Shown: one piece after another, positions 5,843 to 13,673 of the stretch
Numbering within the stretch: the stretch's first letter is position 1
Layout: the number at the start of each line of letters is the position of its first letter
Source: Tyzzerella sp. UBA1042
Lineage (GTDB): Bacteria > Bacillota > Clostridia > Lachnospirales > Anaerotignaceae
Reading direction: 5' to 3'
Assembly (NCBI GenBank): GCA_002316675.1
Contig: DCDZ01000016.1
Coordinates: forward strand, 130,548 to 144,220
Length of the DNA: 13,673 nucleotides
Position numbers and translations under genes: made by a program
Notes under the pieces: generated by a model
Databases searched by the model: none
What the model was told of the DNA's origin: nothing
Seen by the model: only the letters and a program-made list of their open reading frames with translations

Positions 5843-6745
5843 TTAACTTAGTAAATTTCCAATTTTACTAATATCCAGAGAATAGTTTTGCTCTACTAAA
5901 AAGTAATATTCATCTTCCATTTGAATTTGTAGAACTTCACGCTCTTCTTCATCCAAACCACATATAAAATTGCAGATTAAATCAACATATTTATTTTCTT
6001 CTATTTCCAGAGGAATTCCGCTAATATTATCTAGGTAAGTGGCGTGTAATTGCAATACTAAAAAAAGATATGCAATAGTTTTCTCCTTATGAGCATCATC
6101 ACAAGCGTAACTAGGTGTTGGCTCTGACAAAATATATTCTAAGTCTTTATAGGACCATTTTGTTTCAGAAATTTGTAATTTAATAAAATCACCGGTTAGT
6201 GTAGTATTGAATTCCGGAGAATTAAAGTATGTAGATACCTTCTCATTAAATATTGTAATTACATTACCTTTATTAGCAAGAGATATTTTTTCTGCATACT
6301 CTAGCACTTCTTCAAAATATCTTTCAGCCCCAGTTCTATCATATTGTATTACACCACTTGCATGAGCACAATCATCTCTAGTGTCAACAAAGTGTTTCGG
6401 TCTATTTGCTAGATTATGGTGCATCCCAATGTTTCGCAACGAATGCTCTATAAAATCTTTTTCCTTGATAATTGATGCATCAAAAATAGATACTACTTCT
6501 TCAAACTGTCTTTGATTTCTACATAACCGTTCAACCTTACCATAACTGAAAGTTTTTAATATCCAAAATTCTGAATATAAAAACGACATAAACATCATAT
6601 GAAATGCCATAAGAGCAAACTGATATTTTTCATTTGAACAATTTTCTATAAAAGTATCAATTAATTATTGCCTATACCGAGTGTTATCCTCATCTCCATA
6701 GTCAATAGGAAGATACATGTTTAATTTATAAATGTATTCTTCCAT
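5843..6745 (-). pseudogene. HEPN-like gene interrupted by an in-frame stop
   Basis: Read as one frame from ATG 6745, the gene has 300 codons with TAA at codon 27 (6665-6667). The part before it reads MEEYIYKLNMYLPIDYGDED and continues to RYRQ; after the stop the frame runs on without a break (LIDTFIENCSNEKYQFALM). The ATG lies 3 nt after the hsdS stop with GGGGGGA before it, so it belongs to the restriction operon. The body is mostly helical and contains RDDCAH (about 122-127), an Rx4H motif like that of HEPN ribonucleases, and an upstream R-N-I-G-M-H. HEPN RNases are frequent partners of restriction and abortive-infection systems. The HEPN call is pattern-based. A shorter 255-residue protein from ATG 6610 is possible but has no clear ribosome binding site. 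Confidence 0.65.
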
Positions 6746-6748
6746 AGA

Positions 6749-9251
6749 CTATTCCCCCCAGACTTCTGCTATCTTATCCGCAATCTTCTGTTCGAAAATT
6801 GCGATCAGGCGTTTGTTTTGCTCAACAATATCCATTTCTTCATTGATTTGCTCAACAATTTCATGTTGCGTTTCAAGTGGAGGTAATTTAATTTGAGTTT
6901 GGGATAAAAGTTCACCATTAAAGTTTGTTTGGTTGACTGCCTGACGAGAATTCCTCATGAAATAACCTGTTTCACGCAAATTGTTAATTGCACACCACGC
7001 AAAACTATTATTAACTACATTTTCTTTTTTGTTTCTTAAAGATAATAAAAAAGATGCACTTATATAGTTATCGTCAGTATTATTAAATATGGCAGTTTTT
7101 CCAACATGCTTAGGAGCATTTCTCCAATTAAAAAGCAAAGTATTTGGCTTTAATATAAATTTCGAATATTTTCCTTCATATTTGACTTTCCTAATTTTAC
7201 TTAAGTCTAATGAACCGTCCAAATTCACTTCTGCAGTAGAAATTATTTTAATTCCATTCTCATCTTCATTCTGTGGTATTGAAACTGTAACACCATAACT
7301 AATATCATATAAATCACCAATGTTATATGTTTCCCAATTTGGGTCAATTTTGATAGTTGGCTTATAGTTATCTACAATCTGCTTTGCTCCGTCGATAATC
7401 TTCTGATACCCCTCAATCTCTACTACAATTTCCTCTTGAACAGAAAGTGGGGGGAGCGGGATTTGAAGTTTCTTAATTATAGCTTGAGATATATTGGGTT
7501 GAGCACCACCACTACACAGAGAAATTAAATACTCTTTTTTTGCTTTTAATACTAAGTACAGATATTCGGGTATAAACTTTTCATTTGGTAATATACCGCA
7601 GACGGCTTGATTAGTTGTACTAGATATTTTTAAAATTCCAACTTGACCAGCAGTAGCTCCGTACATTGCAACTAAAACGGTGTTTATAGGCAATAATTTT
7701 GCAGATGAATTCCTCAATCCCTCGTCTGTAATAAATTTTTGAGTGGCAAATATATGCCCGTTTGCAACTTCACCACTTGTTAGCCAAGGGATATTTCCTC
7801 CAGTATAGTATTCTTCAACAGTACTTTTCGGAGTACCGCCTGAAGTTGTTTTACAAATCTCTCCCAACTCAACCATAGGCCAGTCGCTATTTACAACCAC
7901 AGCCTCTTTATATCGTTCGCCAACTAAAATATAGTCTTGCTCTGCTATTTTTTTCTTGTTAACTATGGTGCAGAACTGTTTTTCTTCTGATGAAAGTTCA
8001 ATATCTGTATCATCTAACATTTTTAGTTTATACTCAGATATTGCTTTTACTATTTTAGGAATATCATTTTGCTTTATTTCTCTACGTTGGGCACCTAGGT
8101 CAAAGCCGTCATTTTGCATTTTCACAAACAAAATATTATCAGAGCATTTTGCTCTTGGCTTATCAAATAGTAAAATACTTGTTTTTACACCGCTATAGGG
8201 ATTAAATACCCCTGCTGGCAGGGAGATAACTGCATAGAGCAAACCATCTTCAATAAGATACTTTCTAAGTTCCTTATACGCATTAGCAGATTGGAACACA
8301 ATACCCTCTGGTACAATAATACCCGCTCTGCCGGTGGGGTTTAAGTGCTCTGCAATGTAATACAAATAAAACTTCTGCACGCTTTGCCTGTACTCTATAA
8401 CGGTTGTGTGGAATGATACCACCTTTTGGCGTCATAAAAGGTGGGTTTGCTAATATAACATCATAACTATCGTCCCATTTTTCAGTACTTGACAGAGTAT
8501 CATATTCACTGATTTGTGGCTTAGCAAATTGATGAAGATACATATTAACCCTTGCAAGACGTACCATATCGGGAGAGATGTCATAACCGGCAAAGTTATC
8601 CGTCAATCGCTTTCTATCATCTGTATTTAAAGTAGATTTACCATTCTCATCTTTGTTGCTTTCTGCGATATGCTTATATGCACTGATTAAAAATCCGGCA
8701 GTACCACAAGCAGGGTCAAGAATACTCTCATTCTTTTTTGGGTCTACGATGTTCACAATCATATCAATAATATGTCTTGGTGTTCTAAATTGCCCAGCAT
8801 CACCTTGACTACCCATAATAGATAGCAAATACTCAAAAGCATTTCCTAAATCTTCACTATTATCATATGTAAAATCACTTATTTCCTTTAAGAACATGTT
8901 AAGCGTATCTGGGTCACGATAAGGCACATATGCACCACGGAAAATATCTCTGAACAATTGTGGTAGGTTAGGGTTCATTGCCATTCTATCAATGCCCTCA
9001 GCATAAAGGTTTGCTCTTTGCTGACCGCCATTCTCACTTTGCATAATTTCAGTCCAGGCATGTTTTTCATATTCACCTGTAAAGAATTTACGATTACCAC
9101 CAAACTCCATTGCTTCAATATCCATATCATCCATAAACTTATAAATCATAGCAATGGTGATTTGTTCCACTTGTGCTTTCGGGTCTGGAACTTTACCCAC
9201 AAGTATATCTCTGAGCGTATTGATTTTACGCTTTACATCAAATTTTAGCAT
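6749..9251 (-). pseudogene. hsdMS: Type I restriction HsdM-HsdS fusion, frameshifted
   Basis: The gene would encode a fusion of about 834 residues. The first frame (from 9251, AGGAGG at 9256-9261) has an HsdM N-terminal domain, the SAM motif DPACGTAGF (179-187) and NPPF (269-272). It loses register after V297 near 8360, where RAEVLFV should be followed by (D)YIAEHLNPTGRAG; the latter is found in the other frame. Restoring two bases there rejoins the frames. The second part continues HsdM (GIIVPEGIVFQS, GVKTSILLF), then at about 7882 becomes HsdS: first target-recognition domain (WPMVELGEIC to PLPPLSVQEE), a conserved helix, and a second domain (NWETYNIGDL to KLPPLETQHE) ending with a coiled segment. 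Both recognition domains look complete. Without intact M there should be neither methylation nor restriction. The start is 9 nt after hsdR. Confidence 0.88.
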
Positions 9252-9260
9252 TGTATCCTC

Positions 9261-11792
9261 CTACATAAATCTTGATACGTTTACATTGTCATTAACATAA
9301 TCCACTATATTAAGCATATTGTCACGACCAAGGGATTTTAAATCTGTCATTGTATAGGTACTAACTTCTGTACCCAGTAGTTGATATTCACCATCTTCAA
9401 TGGTTCTACGCACATCTTTATCGGTGATATATGTTTCGAAGAATTGCTTTACATCCCAATATTTATCTTGCGGAATGGTCCTTGTAAGCATATATCCTTC
9501 AAATTCATCTTGTACCAATTCCTTTTTACTCTTGAAGAATGGCAACACTCCAAAGATTTTATCTAGTATTTCTTTTGTTGTTATCCTTCTGTCACTACCA
9601 ATAGCACGACGAAGTTTATCCCAAGTGTAATACTCATTAGGCTTATTCATTATTTTATCATCTATATAACTGATAACCGCTTGATAGTTACCTTGTTCAT
9701 ACTGCTCTTTAGCCACTGGGTCTTCTTTCACAGTTTCCTCAAACTTATCAAAGAACATCCTATCAATCTTCATACCCTCATAGCCTATAACTGTTTCCTT
9801 TAAATACACAAGAGGGTCAGGAGCCATATTTTCATAACCATCACCACGTTCTGCAGGTGGAGTATTTAAGTCTGCACCTTTTGAAGATGGTTTAGGTAAT
9901 TTTATAATTTCATCGTAATCAAATTTTTCCTCAAAATACTCGCAGTTACCAAAGAAGTCAAAGAGTTTAAAGGTTTTCTTTTCCTCTTTATGCTCTGTAA
10001 TATATCCATTTACTTTCTCCTTGTAGATAAAAGTTGCTTTACGAGTTCCTCTGCCTTTTATCTGTATGAAATCAGTAGGGGAGAATATTGGTCTAAGTAG
10101 TCCTATGTTTAATAGGTCTTCACAGTCATATCCAGTTGTCATCATACCCACAGTAACGCAGATACGAGTTTTAGATGATTTATAACTTTCTAAGAAGTTG
10201 GTTGTACCGCTCAAATTATTATTTTGAAAGTTAGTGGTATAGGTTTGAGCATTCATAACATCCGATGTTATCTGCATCGCAAAATCAGAATAATATTTAT
10301 CTGGAAACATCTTGTCAGCATATTCATTTAGCAACTGTGTTATCTTCGCCGCATGCTTTCTGCTTACACAAAAGATAATACCCTTACCAATTTCGCCCGA
10401 TAATGGGTCGCGTAAGGCATTTTCCATAAAGGTTCTTACAAAAATTCTATTTGTTTCTTCTGAAAAGAATTTATGCTCAAAGTCCTTTGCAAAATATGTT
10501 TCTTCTTGGTCCTCGTCCTTTTCATCTCCTTGGTTAATAACCGCATAGCCCTCATCAGCAAGAAGTTTTGTTGTTATGTCTGTTCTTGCATCTACAACAG
10601 TAGGATTGATTAAAAAACCATCCTTAACCCCATCAAGCAGAGAATATCTGTATGTAGGCTCGCCACTTTCACAGCCAAAGGTTTTGTAACTATCCAAGAG
10701 CTGTCGTTTCTCCCATGCTCTTGGATCCGAGGATTTTAGTTTATCAATGTCTACATTTTTGATATAGTCCTTAGGTGTTGCAGTAAGTCCTAATTTATAA
10801 CCTAAGAAGTATTCAAATACAGCACGATTATTACCATTAATAGAACGATGACTTTCATCGGCGATGATTAAAGAAAAGTCGGTAGGTTTAAAATATTTCT
10901 TGTATTTATTGTTAAACATCAAGGTCTGAACAGTAGATACCACAATTTCTGCTTTACGCCAATCATCAGTACTTTCTTTGAAAATAACCGTATGATAATC
11001 TGGTGTTAAGTAATTCTTAAAGTTTTTCTTTGCTTGGTTTTCAAGTTCTATTCTATCTACCAAAAATAGTACCCTATTGGCATTGCCACTTCTTAAAAAT
11101 AATCGAATAACAGCAGCAGCAGTTAATGTCTTACCTGTACCTGTTGCCATTTCAAATAAAAATCTTTGATTGCCTTGCTTTACGGAATTTTGTAGTGCTT
11201 TAAGTGCATTTACTTGATAAGGTCTTAAAAACCGTAAACCTGTTTCAAAAATAAATTTCTTTCTAGTTTCATCATTTTGATATTCAGGTGCATCCATATA
11301 ACGCGGATTTTTTACAACGGCGATATAATCATCTTTAATTTCTTCATTATATATACGAGCAGGGTCTGCATTCATTGCCTTGCTTTCTTTTATGCTTTCA
11401 TAACTAGGAAAAGATGTGATAATTTGAGGATTACCCTTATAGATATTCCAGAAATAATGCTGATTACCGTTTGATAGGATAATATATTTAACATATAAAG
11501 ATTTAGCATATTCTCTGGCTTGTTCTTTACCCACCAAAGGGTCTTTATCTTCTGACTTTGCTTCAAGCACAATAAAAGGATTACCTTTATCATCAAGTAA
11601 AAGGAAGTCTATAAAGCCATTCTTTACTTTATCAAAGTTTTCTCCAAAATCATCAAATTGGGTTTTGGTCATCTTTACATTAGGTTCAACCTGAATGTTT
11701 GCATATCCCTCTTTGCTATCAAAGAAACGCCAACCAGCATCTTCAAGCATTTTATTTATTTTAATTCTTGCTTTTGCTTCTTTAGCACCCAT
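9261..11792 (-). CDS. hsdR: Type I restriction enzyme HsdR (motor and nuclease subunit)
   Basis: A complete 843-residue protein. The N-terminal PD-(D/E)xK nuclease shows D62, E77 and K79 (GFIDFLLL, VLEAK). The superfamily 2 translocase has ATGTGKT (216-222), DESH (312-315), TATP (337-340) and QIKGRGTR (577-584). The C-terminal part resembles the EcoEI/EcoAI-type (IB) HsdR C-terminus. In the cell, HsdR2M2S1 translocates unmodified DNA and cuts at a distance; R needs M and S for DNA binding. All motifs are intact, unlike its partner gene. AAGGAGTGT (11802-11809) lies inside the end of xre, whose stop codon is 2 nt before this ATG. Confidence 0.96.
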   Translation of the reverse strand: MGAKEAKARIKINKMLEDAGWRFFDSKEGYANIQVEPNVKMTKTQFDDFGENFDKVKNGFIDFLLLDDKGNPFIVLEAKSEDKDPLVGKEQAREYAKSLYVKYIILSNGNQHYFWNIYKGNPQIITSFPSYESIKESKAMNADPARIYNEEIKDDYIAVVKNPRYMDAPEYQNDETRKKFIFETGLRFLRPYQVNALKALQNSVKQGNQRFLFEMATGTGKTLTAAAVIRLFLRSGNANRVLFLVDRIELENQAKKNFKNYLTPDYHTVIFKESTDDWRKAEIVVSTVQTLMFNNKYKKYFKPTDFSLIIADESHRSINGNNRAVFEYFLGYKLGLTATPKDYIKNVDIDKLKSSDPRAWEKRQLLDSYKTFGCESGEPTYRYSLLDGVKDGFLINPTVVDARTDITTKLLADEGYAVINQGDEKDEDQEETYFAKDFEHKFFSEETNRIFVRTFMENALRDPLSGEIGKGIIFCVSRKHAAKITQLLNEYADKMFPDKYYSDFAMQITSDVMNAQTYTTNFQNNNLSGTTNFLESYKSSKTRICVTVGMMTTGYDCEDLLNIGLLRPIFSPTDFIQIKGRGTRKATFIYKEKVNGYITEHKEEKKTFKLFDFFGNCEYFEEKFDYDEIIKLPKPSSKGADLNTPPAERGDGYENMAPDPLVYLKETVIGYEGMKIDRMFFDKFEETVKEDPVAKEQYEQGNYQAVISYIDDKIMNKPNEYYTWDKLRRAIGSDRRITTKEILDKIFGVLPFFKSKKELVQDEFEGYMLTRTIPQDKYWDVKQFFETYITDKDVRRTIEDGEYQLLGTEVSTYTMTDLKSLGRDNMLNIVDYVNDNVNVSRFM

Positions 11793-11794
11793 AA

Positions 11795-12013
11795 CTAATC
11801 ACACTCCTTACTATCAGGAATATAATCTATTATTTCGCTAAAGTTGCAGTCAAGTTCTTTGCATATCTTTTCAAGTACATCTAAACTAACTTTCTCATCT
11901 TTACTGAGTTTAGCTAAGGTTCCAGAACCCATTCCAATAGCATTACGGAGCTGTACCTTACTCATTTTTCTATCTATTAATAGTTTCCATAACTTGTTGT
12001 AACTAACTGCCAT
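11795..12013 (-). CDS. XRE-family helix-turn-helix regulator of the restriction operon
   Basis: A 72-residue Cro/CI-type DNA-binding protein: helix 1 YNKLWKLLIDRKM, helix-turn-helix SKVQLRNAIGMGSGTLAKLSKDEKVSLDVLEKICKEL, and a short acidic tail. It is typical of small regulators placed first in restriction operons, where they delay or damp restriction. AAGGAGG upstream supports the ATG. It is followed by hsdR after 2 nt. A probable operator lies at 12076-12093. Confidence 0.9.
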   Translation of the reverse strand: MAVSYNKLWKLLIDRKMSKVQLRNAIGMGSGTLAKLSKDEKVSLDVLEKICKELDCNFSEIIDYIPDSKECD

Positions 12014-12040
12014 ACTTTCGCCTCCTTATCCCATGGTTCC

Positions 12041-12049
12041 AGTATAGCA
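12041..12049 (-). promoter_or_regulatory. Extended -10 promoter of the restriction operon
   Basis: On the minus strand TG-C-TATACT (TATACT at 12041-12046, TG at 12048-12049) is an extended -10 element. The -35 region is poor (TGGTTA or GGTTAA), which the TG can offset. The transcript would have a leader of about 20 nt to xre. Confidence 0.6.
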
Positions 12050-12075
12050 CTAAATGTTTTATTTAACCAGATATA

Positions 12076-12093
12076 GGTTCTATTTTTAGAATC
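12076..12093. promoter_or_regulatory. Candidate Xre operator
   Basis: GGTTCTA-tttt-TAGAATC is an 18-bp near-perfect inverted repeat (6 of 7 paired) just upstream of the xre promoter. Position and symmetry suit autoregulation by the encoded XRE protein; this is inference. Confidence 0.45.
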
Positions 12094-12101
12094 TTAAATT
12101 C

Positions 12102-12144
12102 AAAAGAGGAGTAGGATTATCTGATTTTGATAATCTTACTCCTC
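12102..12144 (-). terminator. Terminator of the DUF6809-like gene
   Basis: A 16-bp stem with one mismatch (GAGGAGTAGGATTATC at 12106-12121 and its partner at 12129-12144) with a 7-nt loop, followed by TTTT on the minus strand. It lies 17 nt downstream of the small gene and insulates it from the restriction operon. Confidence 0.85.
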
Positions 12145-12161
12145 CTAATTTAGTCAACAGT

Positions 12162-12422
12162 CTATTCAGCATATATATCAATAACTAGCCTTGCACCGGC
12201 CCTAAACCCATAAGTAAACATCTGCTCTAATTCAAATCCCGCTATTTCCACCTTTAAATCAAGAACATCTTCCAATATTTCTTTTTCCTCTTGATTTAAT
12301 AGACTATTAAGTCTTAGCAGAAGTTCTTCATAGTTGTCGTTAAGCATACGCCCTTCTCTATCATAAGGATATTTGAACCCTTCGGCAAAAGATGTTGCCT
12401 CATTAAACAAATCTTTAATCAT
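12162..12422 (-). CDS. Small protein resembling DUF6809
   Basis: An 86-residue acidic, helical protein. The C-terminal YGFRAGARLVIDIYAE and the central LNQEEKEILEDVLDLKVEI resemble a family of short clostridial proteins of unknown function (DUF6809), common in mobile elements. The ATG at 12422 is chosen because family members start this close to their first helix; a GTG at 12428 is the alternative, and a GGTGGTGAT sequence at 12432-12440 could serve either. It has its own promoter and terminator. No function is known. Confidence 0.75.
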   Translation of the reverse strand: MIKDLFNEATSFAEGFKYPYDREGRMLNDNYEELLLRLNSLLNQEEKEILEDVLDLKVEIAGFELEQMFTYGFRAGARLVIDIYAE

Positions 12423-12456
12423 ACCCACGTTATCACCACCAATCTTTATCAGTCAC

Positions 12457-12485
12457 ATGATAACGGTTTTAATATCTGGTATCAA
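12457..12485 (-). promoter_or_regulatory. Promoter of the DUF6809-like gene
   Basis: On the minus strand TTGATA (12480-12485) and TATCAT (12457-12462) are 17 bp apart, each one base off consensus. The leader would be about 28 nt. Confidence 0.65.
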
Positions 12486-12926
12486 GTCTCAATTTTTTCT
12501 TTATTTATCAATGTTTACTTGATGTATTTAACTAATTATTACTAGTATATATACCTCCCCTTATTATTAATAAATAAACTGTAATAATTTATGTCCATTT
12601 TTTTCTTATCTGTAGAAATTTTATTTTACACTGTCCGCAAATCGTTTTTTTACAAGTAATGTCAACTAATGTTAACATAAAAAAATTTTGCATTTATTTA
12701 TCTATAGAGAATGTTTTTTTATTAAAAGATATTATTGTTTTTTCAAATTAGAGTTCACTTGTTTATCATTTTATTGTTATTACGAACTAAATAGATTATA
12801 TCAAATTGATTTTTTCTAGCTGGCTTTCGAACTGGCATTGTATAGAAAACGTGGCAATGCTCCGCCTAAGAAAGTCATTGTAATATAAGCATAATCTGTT
12901 TTTATCATTTTGAATGGAAGTATGCC
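12486..12926. other. AT-rich right end of the element, no gene seen
   Basis: No reading frame with a credible start and ribosome binding site was found on either strand, and no RNA gene. GGGGAGG on the minus strand near 12554-12560 has no start codon at a suitable distance. The last 100 bp before attR hold the arm-like repeats TGGCATT and TGGCAAT (12833-12858). An attachment-site arm region is the most likely role. Confidence 0.5.
12830..12840. repeat. AACTGGCATTG, candidate integrase arm site (right)
   Basis: Identical to 1089-1099 in the same orientation; about 87 bp inside the right core against about 190 bp on the left. See the left copy for the reasoning. Confidence 0.3.
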
Positions 12927-12986
12927 GAGGCCCGACACGGCAAGGCTTTTGAGGGCTTACTTAACAGATACTTCGGAAACAAGTAA
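12927..12986 (+). pseudogene. Displaced 3' end of the chromosomal rubrerythrin gene
   Basis: Encodes EARHGKAFEGLLNRYFGNK and a TAA stop, the original last 19 codons of the target gene, cut off from the promoter and start by the element. It has no start of its own and will not be expressed as a protein. Excision would rejoin it to codon 163, giving a 182-residue rubrerythrin. Confidence 0.85.
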
Positions 12987-12999
12987 TTAGAACATATTG

Positions 13000-13042
13000 A
13001 ACCCCTTGACAGTAGGAAATGCCCTATTGTCAAGGGGTTTTT
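13000..13042 (+). terminator. Original chromosomal rubrerythrin terminator
   Basis: Same hairpin as at 971-1011 but with four C-G pairs at the base instead of three, ending in TTTTT. It now follows the displaced gene tail. Confidence 0.88.
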
Positions 13043-13191
13043 GTATATTTATGAATAGATGGATTTTAAAAATTGTCAATTCCCACAATCATATTTTGAA
13101 TGCTCAAGAGAATTGGAAGATCACCCATTTGTGGGAAAACTGCCCACCCTTTACGTGATGATTCATCCGGTCAAATCCATTCAATCTCGAT

Positions 13192-13673
13192 TTATAAAAA
13201 CAGCTCCACCGTTTTTCCTTCCAAAATGCGGTTCGTGGTACGCATAGCACACATTTTACCGCACATAGAACAAGTATCGGGTTCCGTAGGCGGGGTGCTT
13301 TCAAAATATTCTCTTGCCTTTTTTCCATCAATGGCGATGCGGAACATTTCTTCCCAATCCAATTTGTGGCGTGCCTCCGCCATTTGGTTATCAGCATTAC
13401 GGGCACCGGGAATTCCTTTTGCAATATCTGCAGCATGAGCCGCAATTTTACTTGCAATGATTCCTTCCTTTACATCGCTCTCATTTGGCAAACACAAATG
13501 CTCCGCAGGAGTAACATAGCAGAGGAAATCCGCACCAGCTGCAGCGGCAATTGCCCCGCCGATGGCTGATGTAATGTGGTCATACCCCGGAGCAATATCG
13601 GTTACAAGAGGGCCTAATACATAAAACGGTGCGTTATGGCAAAGGCGCTTTTGCAGCTGCATATTTGCTGCAA
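13192..13673 (-). CDS. thiC: Phosphomethylpyrimidine synthase ThiC, C-terminal part
   Basis: The frame is open at the right edge; about 159 residues are visible out of roughly 430. The block FYVLGPLVTDIAPGYDHITS followed by AIGGAIAAAAGADFLCYVTPAEHL is diagnostic of ThiC, the radical-SAM enzyme that converts aminoimidazole ribotide to the HMP-P pyrimidine of thiamine. The C-terminal cluster motif is CSMCGKMC (Cx2Cx3C), the form recalled from Gram-positive anaerobes, followed by AMRTTNRILEG. The gene is noticeably richer in G+C than the element and converges on the rubrerythrin terminator, so it marks the chromosome to the right of the insertion. Confidence 0.96.
   Translation of the reverse strand, partial: AANMQLQKRLCHNAPFYVLGPLVTDIAPGYDHITSAIGGAIAAAAGADFLCYVTPAEHLCLPNESDVKEGIIASKIAAHAADIAKGIPGARNADNQMAEARHKLDWEEMFRIAIDGKKAREYFESTPPTEPDTCSMCGKMCAMRTTNRILEGKTVELFL

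Larger units (their letters stand above)
898..12937. mobile_element. Integrative element of about 12.03 kb inserted in the rubrerythrin gene 3' end
   Basis: The element is bounded by direct repeats of the rubrerythrin 3' end plus terminator (left copy 898-1011, right copy 12927-13042), with a tyrosine integrase gene next to the left copy. Two ungapped identity blocks, 11 bp (898-908 with 12927-12937) and 21 bp (925-945 with 12954-12974), are both offset by 12,029 bp. The interior is AT-rich, almost all genes are on the minus strand, and the content is accessory: recombinases, a type I restriction system and unknown cargo. No conjugation, capsid or replication genes are seen, so it is an integrative or mobilizable genomic island rather than a complete ICE or prophage. 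The exact crossover base cannot be fixed by eye. Confidence 0.85.
12927..13042 (+). repeat. attR: right copy of the rubrerythrin 3' end and terminator
   Basis: Pairs with 898-1011. To its left the sequence has no similarity to the rubrerythrin gene, so similarity begins abruptly at 12927 and runs through the stop codon and the terminator. In this copy the core AGGCCCGACA is flanked by TGCCG and CGGCA, an inverted pair like a tyrosine-recombinase core site, although attL does not keep it. Confidence 0.83.

Noticed and set aside
8283..8422. Programmed ribosomal frameshift in hsdM
   Set aside because: No slippery heptamer or downstream structure was seen at the junction; a simple indel is more likely.
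12486..12926. Short frames in the right end, such as a 22-codon frame near 12590
   Set aside because: No ribosome binding site and a composition expected of AT-rich non-coding DNA.
898..12937. Prophage or conjugative element; CRISPR array
   Set aside because: No capsid, terminase, relaxase, type IV secretion or replication genes, and no regularly spaced repeats of CRISPR type.
898..13042. Two tandem rubrerythrin genes instead of attachment sites
   Set aside because: The right copy has only the last 19 codons, similarity begins abruptly, the terminators are nearly identical and an integrase adjoins the left copy; site-specific insertion explains all of this.
13059..13457. Frames between attR and thiC and antisense to thiC
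   Set aside because: They have no ribosome binding sites or recognisable domains and are shadows of thiC or of non-coding DNA.

Overview
The window suggests an anaerobic, low-GC Bacillota, most likely class Clostridia. The evidence is a PerR-box-controlled reverse rubrerythrin, a PreP-like M16C peptidase, a clostridial-style ThiC C-terminus, strong AGGAGG-type ribosome binding sites and an AT-rich background. No genus can be named from the sequence alone.

Layout: (1) 1-954 is chromosome: the start of an M16C peptidase gene (minus strand, running off the left edge) diverges from a rubrerythrin gene with a clear promoter and PerR operator. (2) 898-12937 is an integrated mobile element of about 12.03 kb. 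Its left end lies in the last codons of the rubrerythrin gene. The same gene tail (E-A-R-H to the stop codon) and the same intrinsic terminator are found again at 12927-13042. These are the two attachment-site copies (attL and attR) expected when an integrase inserts into the 3' end of a gene and the element rebuilds that end. (3) From 13043 the chromosome resumes with the 3' part of thiC (minus strand).

Inside the element nearly everything is on the minus strand. From the left: a tyrosine integrase next to attL; an apparently active serine resolvase/invertase; a second serine-recombinase-like protein that has lost its catalytic residues; a 32-bp perfect palindrome; two small cargo proteins of unknown function behind a strong promoter and an attenuator-like leader; then a type I restriction-modification operon, read right to left as xre, hsdR, an hsdM-hsdS fusion, and a HEPN-like gene; and finally a DUF6809-like small gene and about 0.5 kb of AT-rich DNA leading to attR.

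Two genes of the restriction operon are broken. The hsdMS fusion has a frameshift just after the NPPF methylase motif, and the HEPN-like gene, which starts 3 nt after hsdS, has an in-frame TAA at codon 27. As the sequence stands, the restriction module is probably not functional, unless these are sequence errors or variable sites. The least explained part is the attenuator-controlled two-gene cargo (4476-5505), followed by the dead recombinase and the palindrome beside it.
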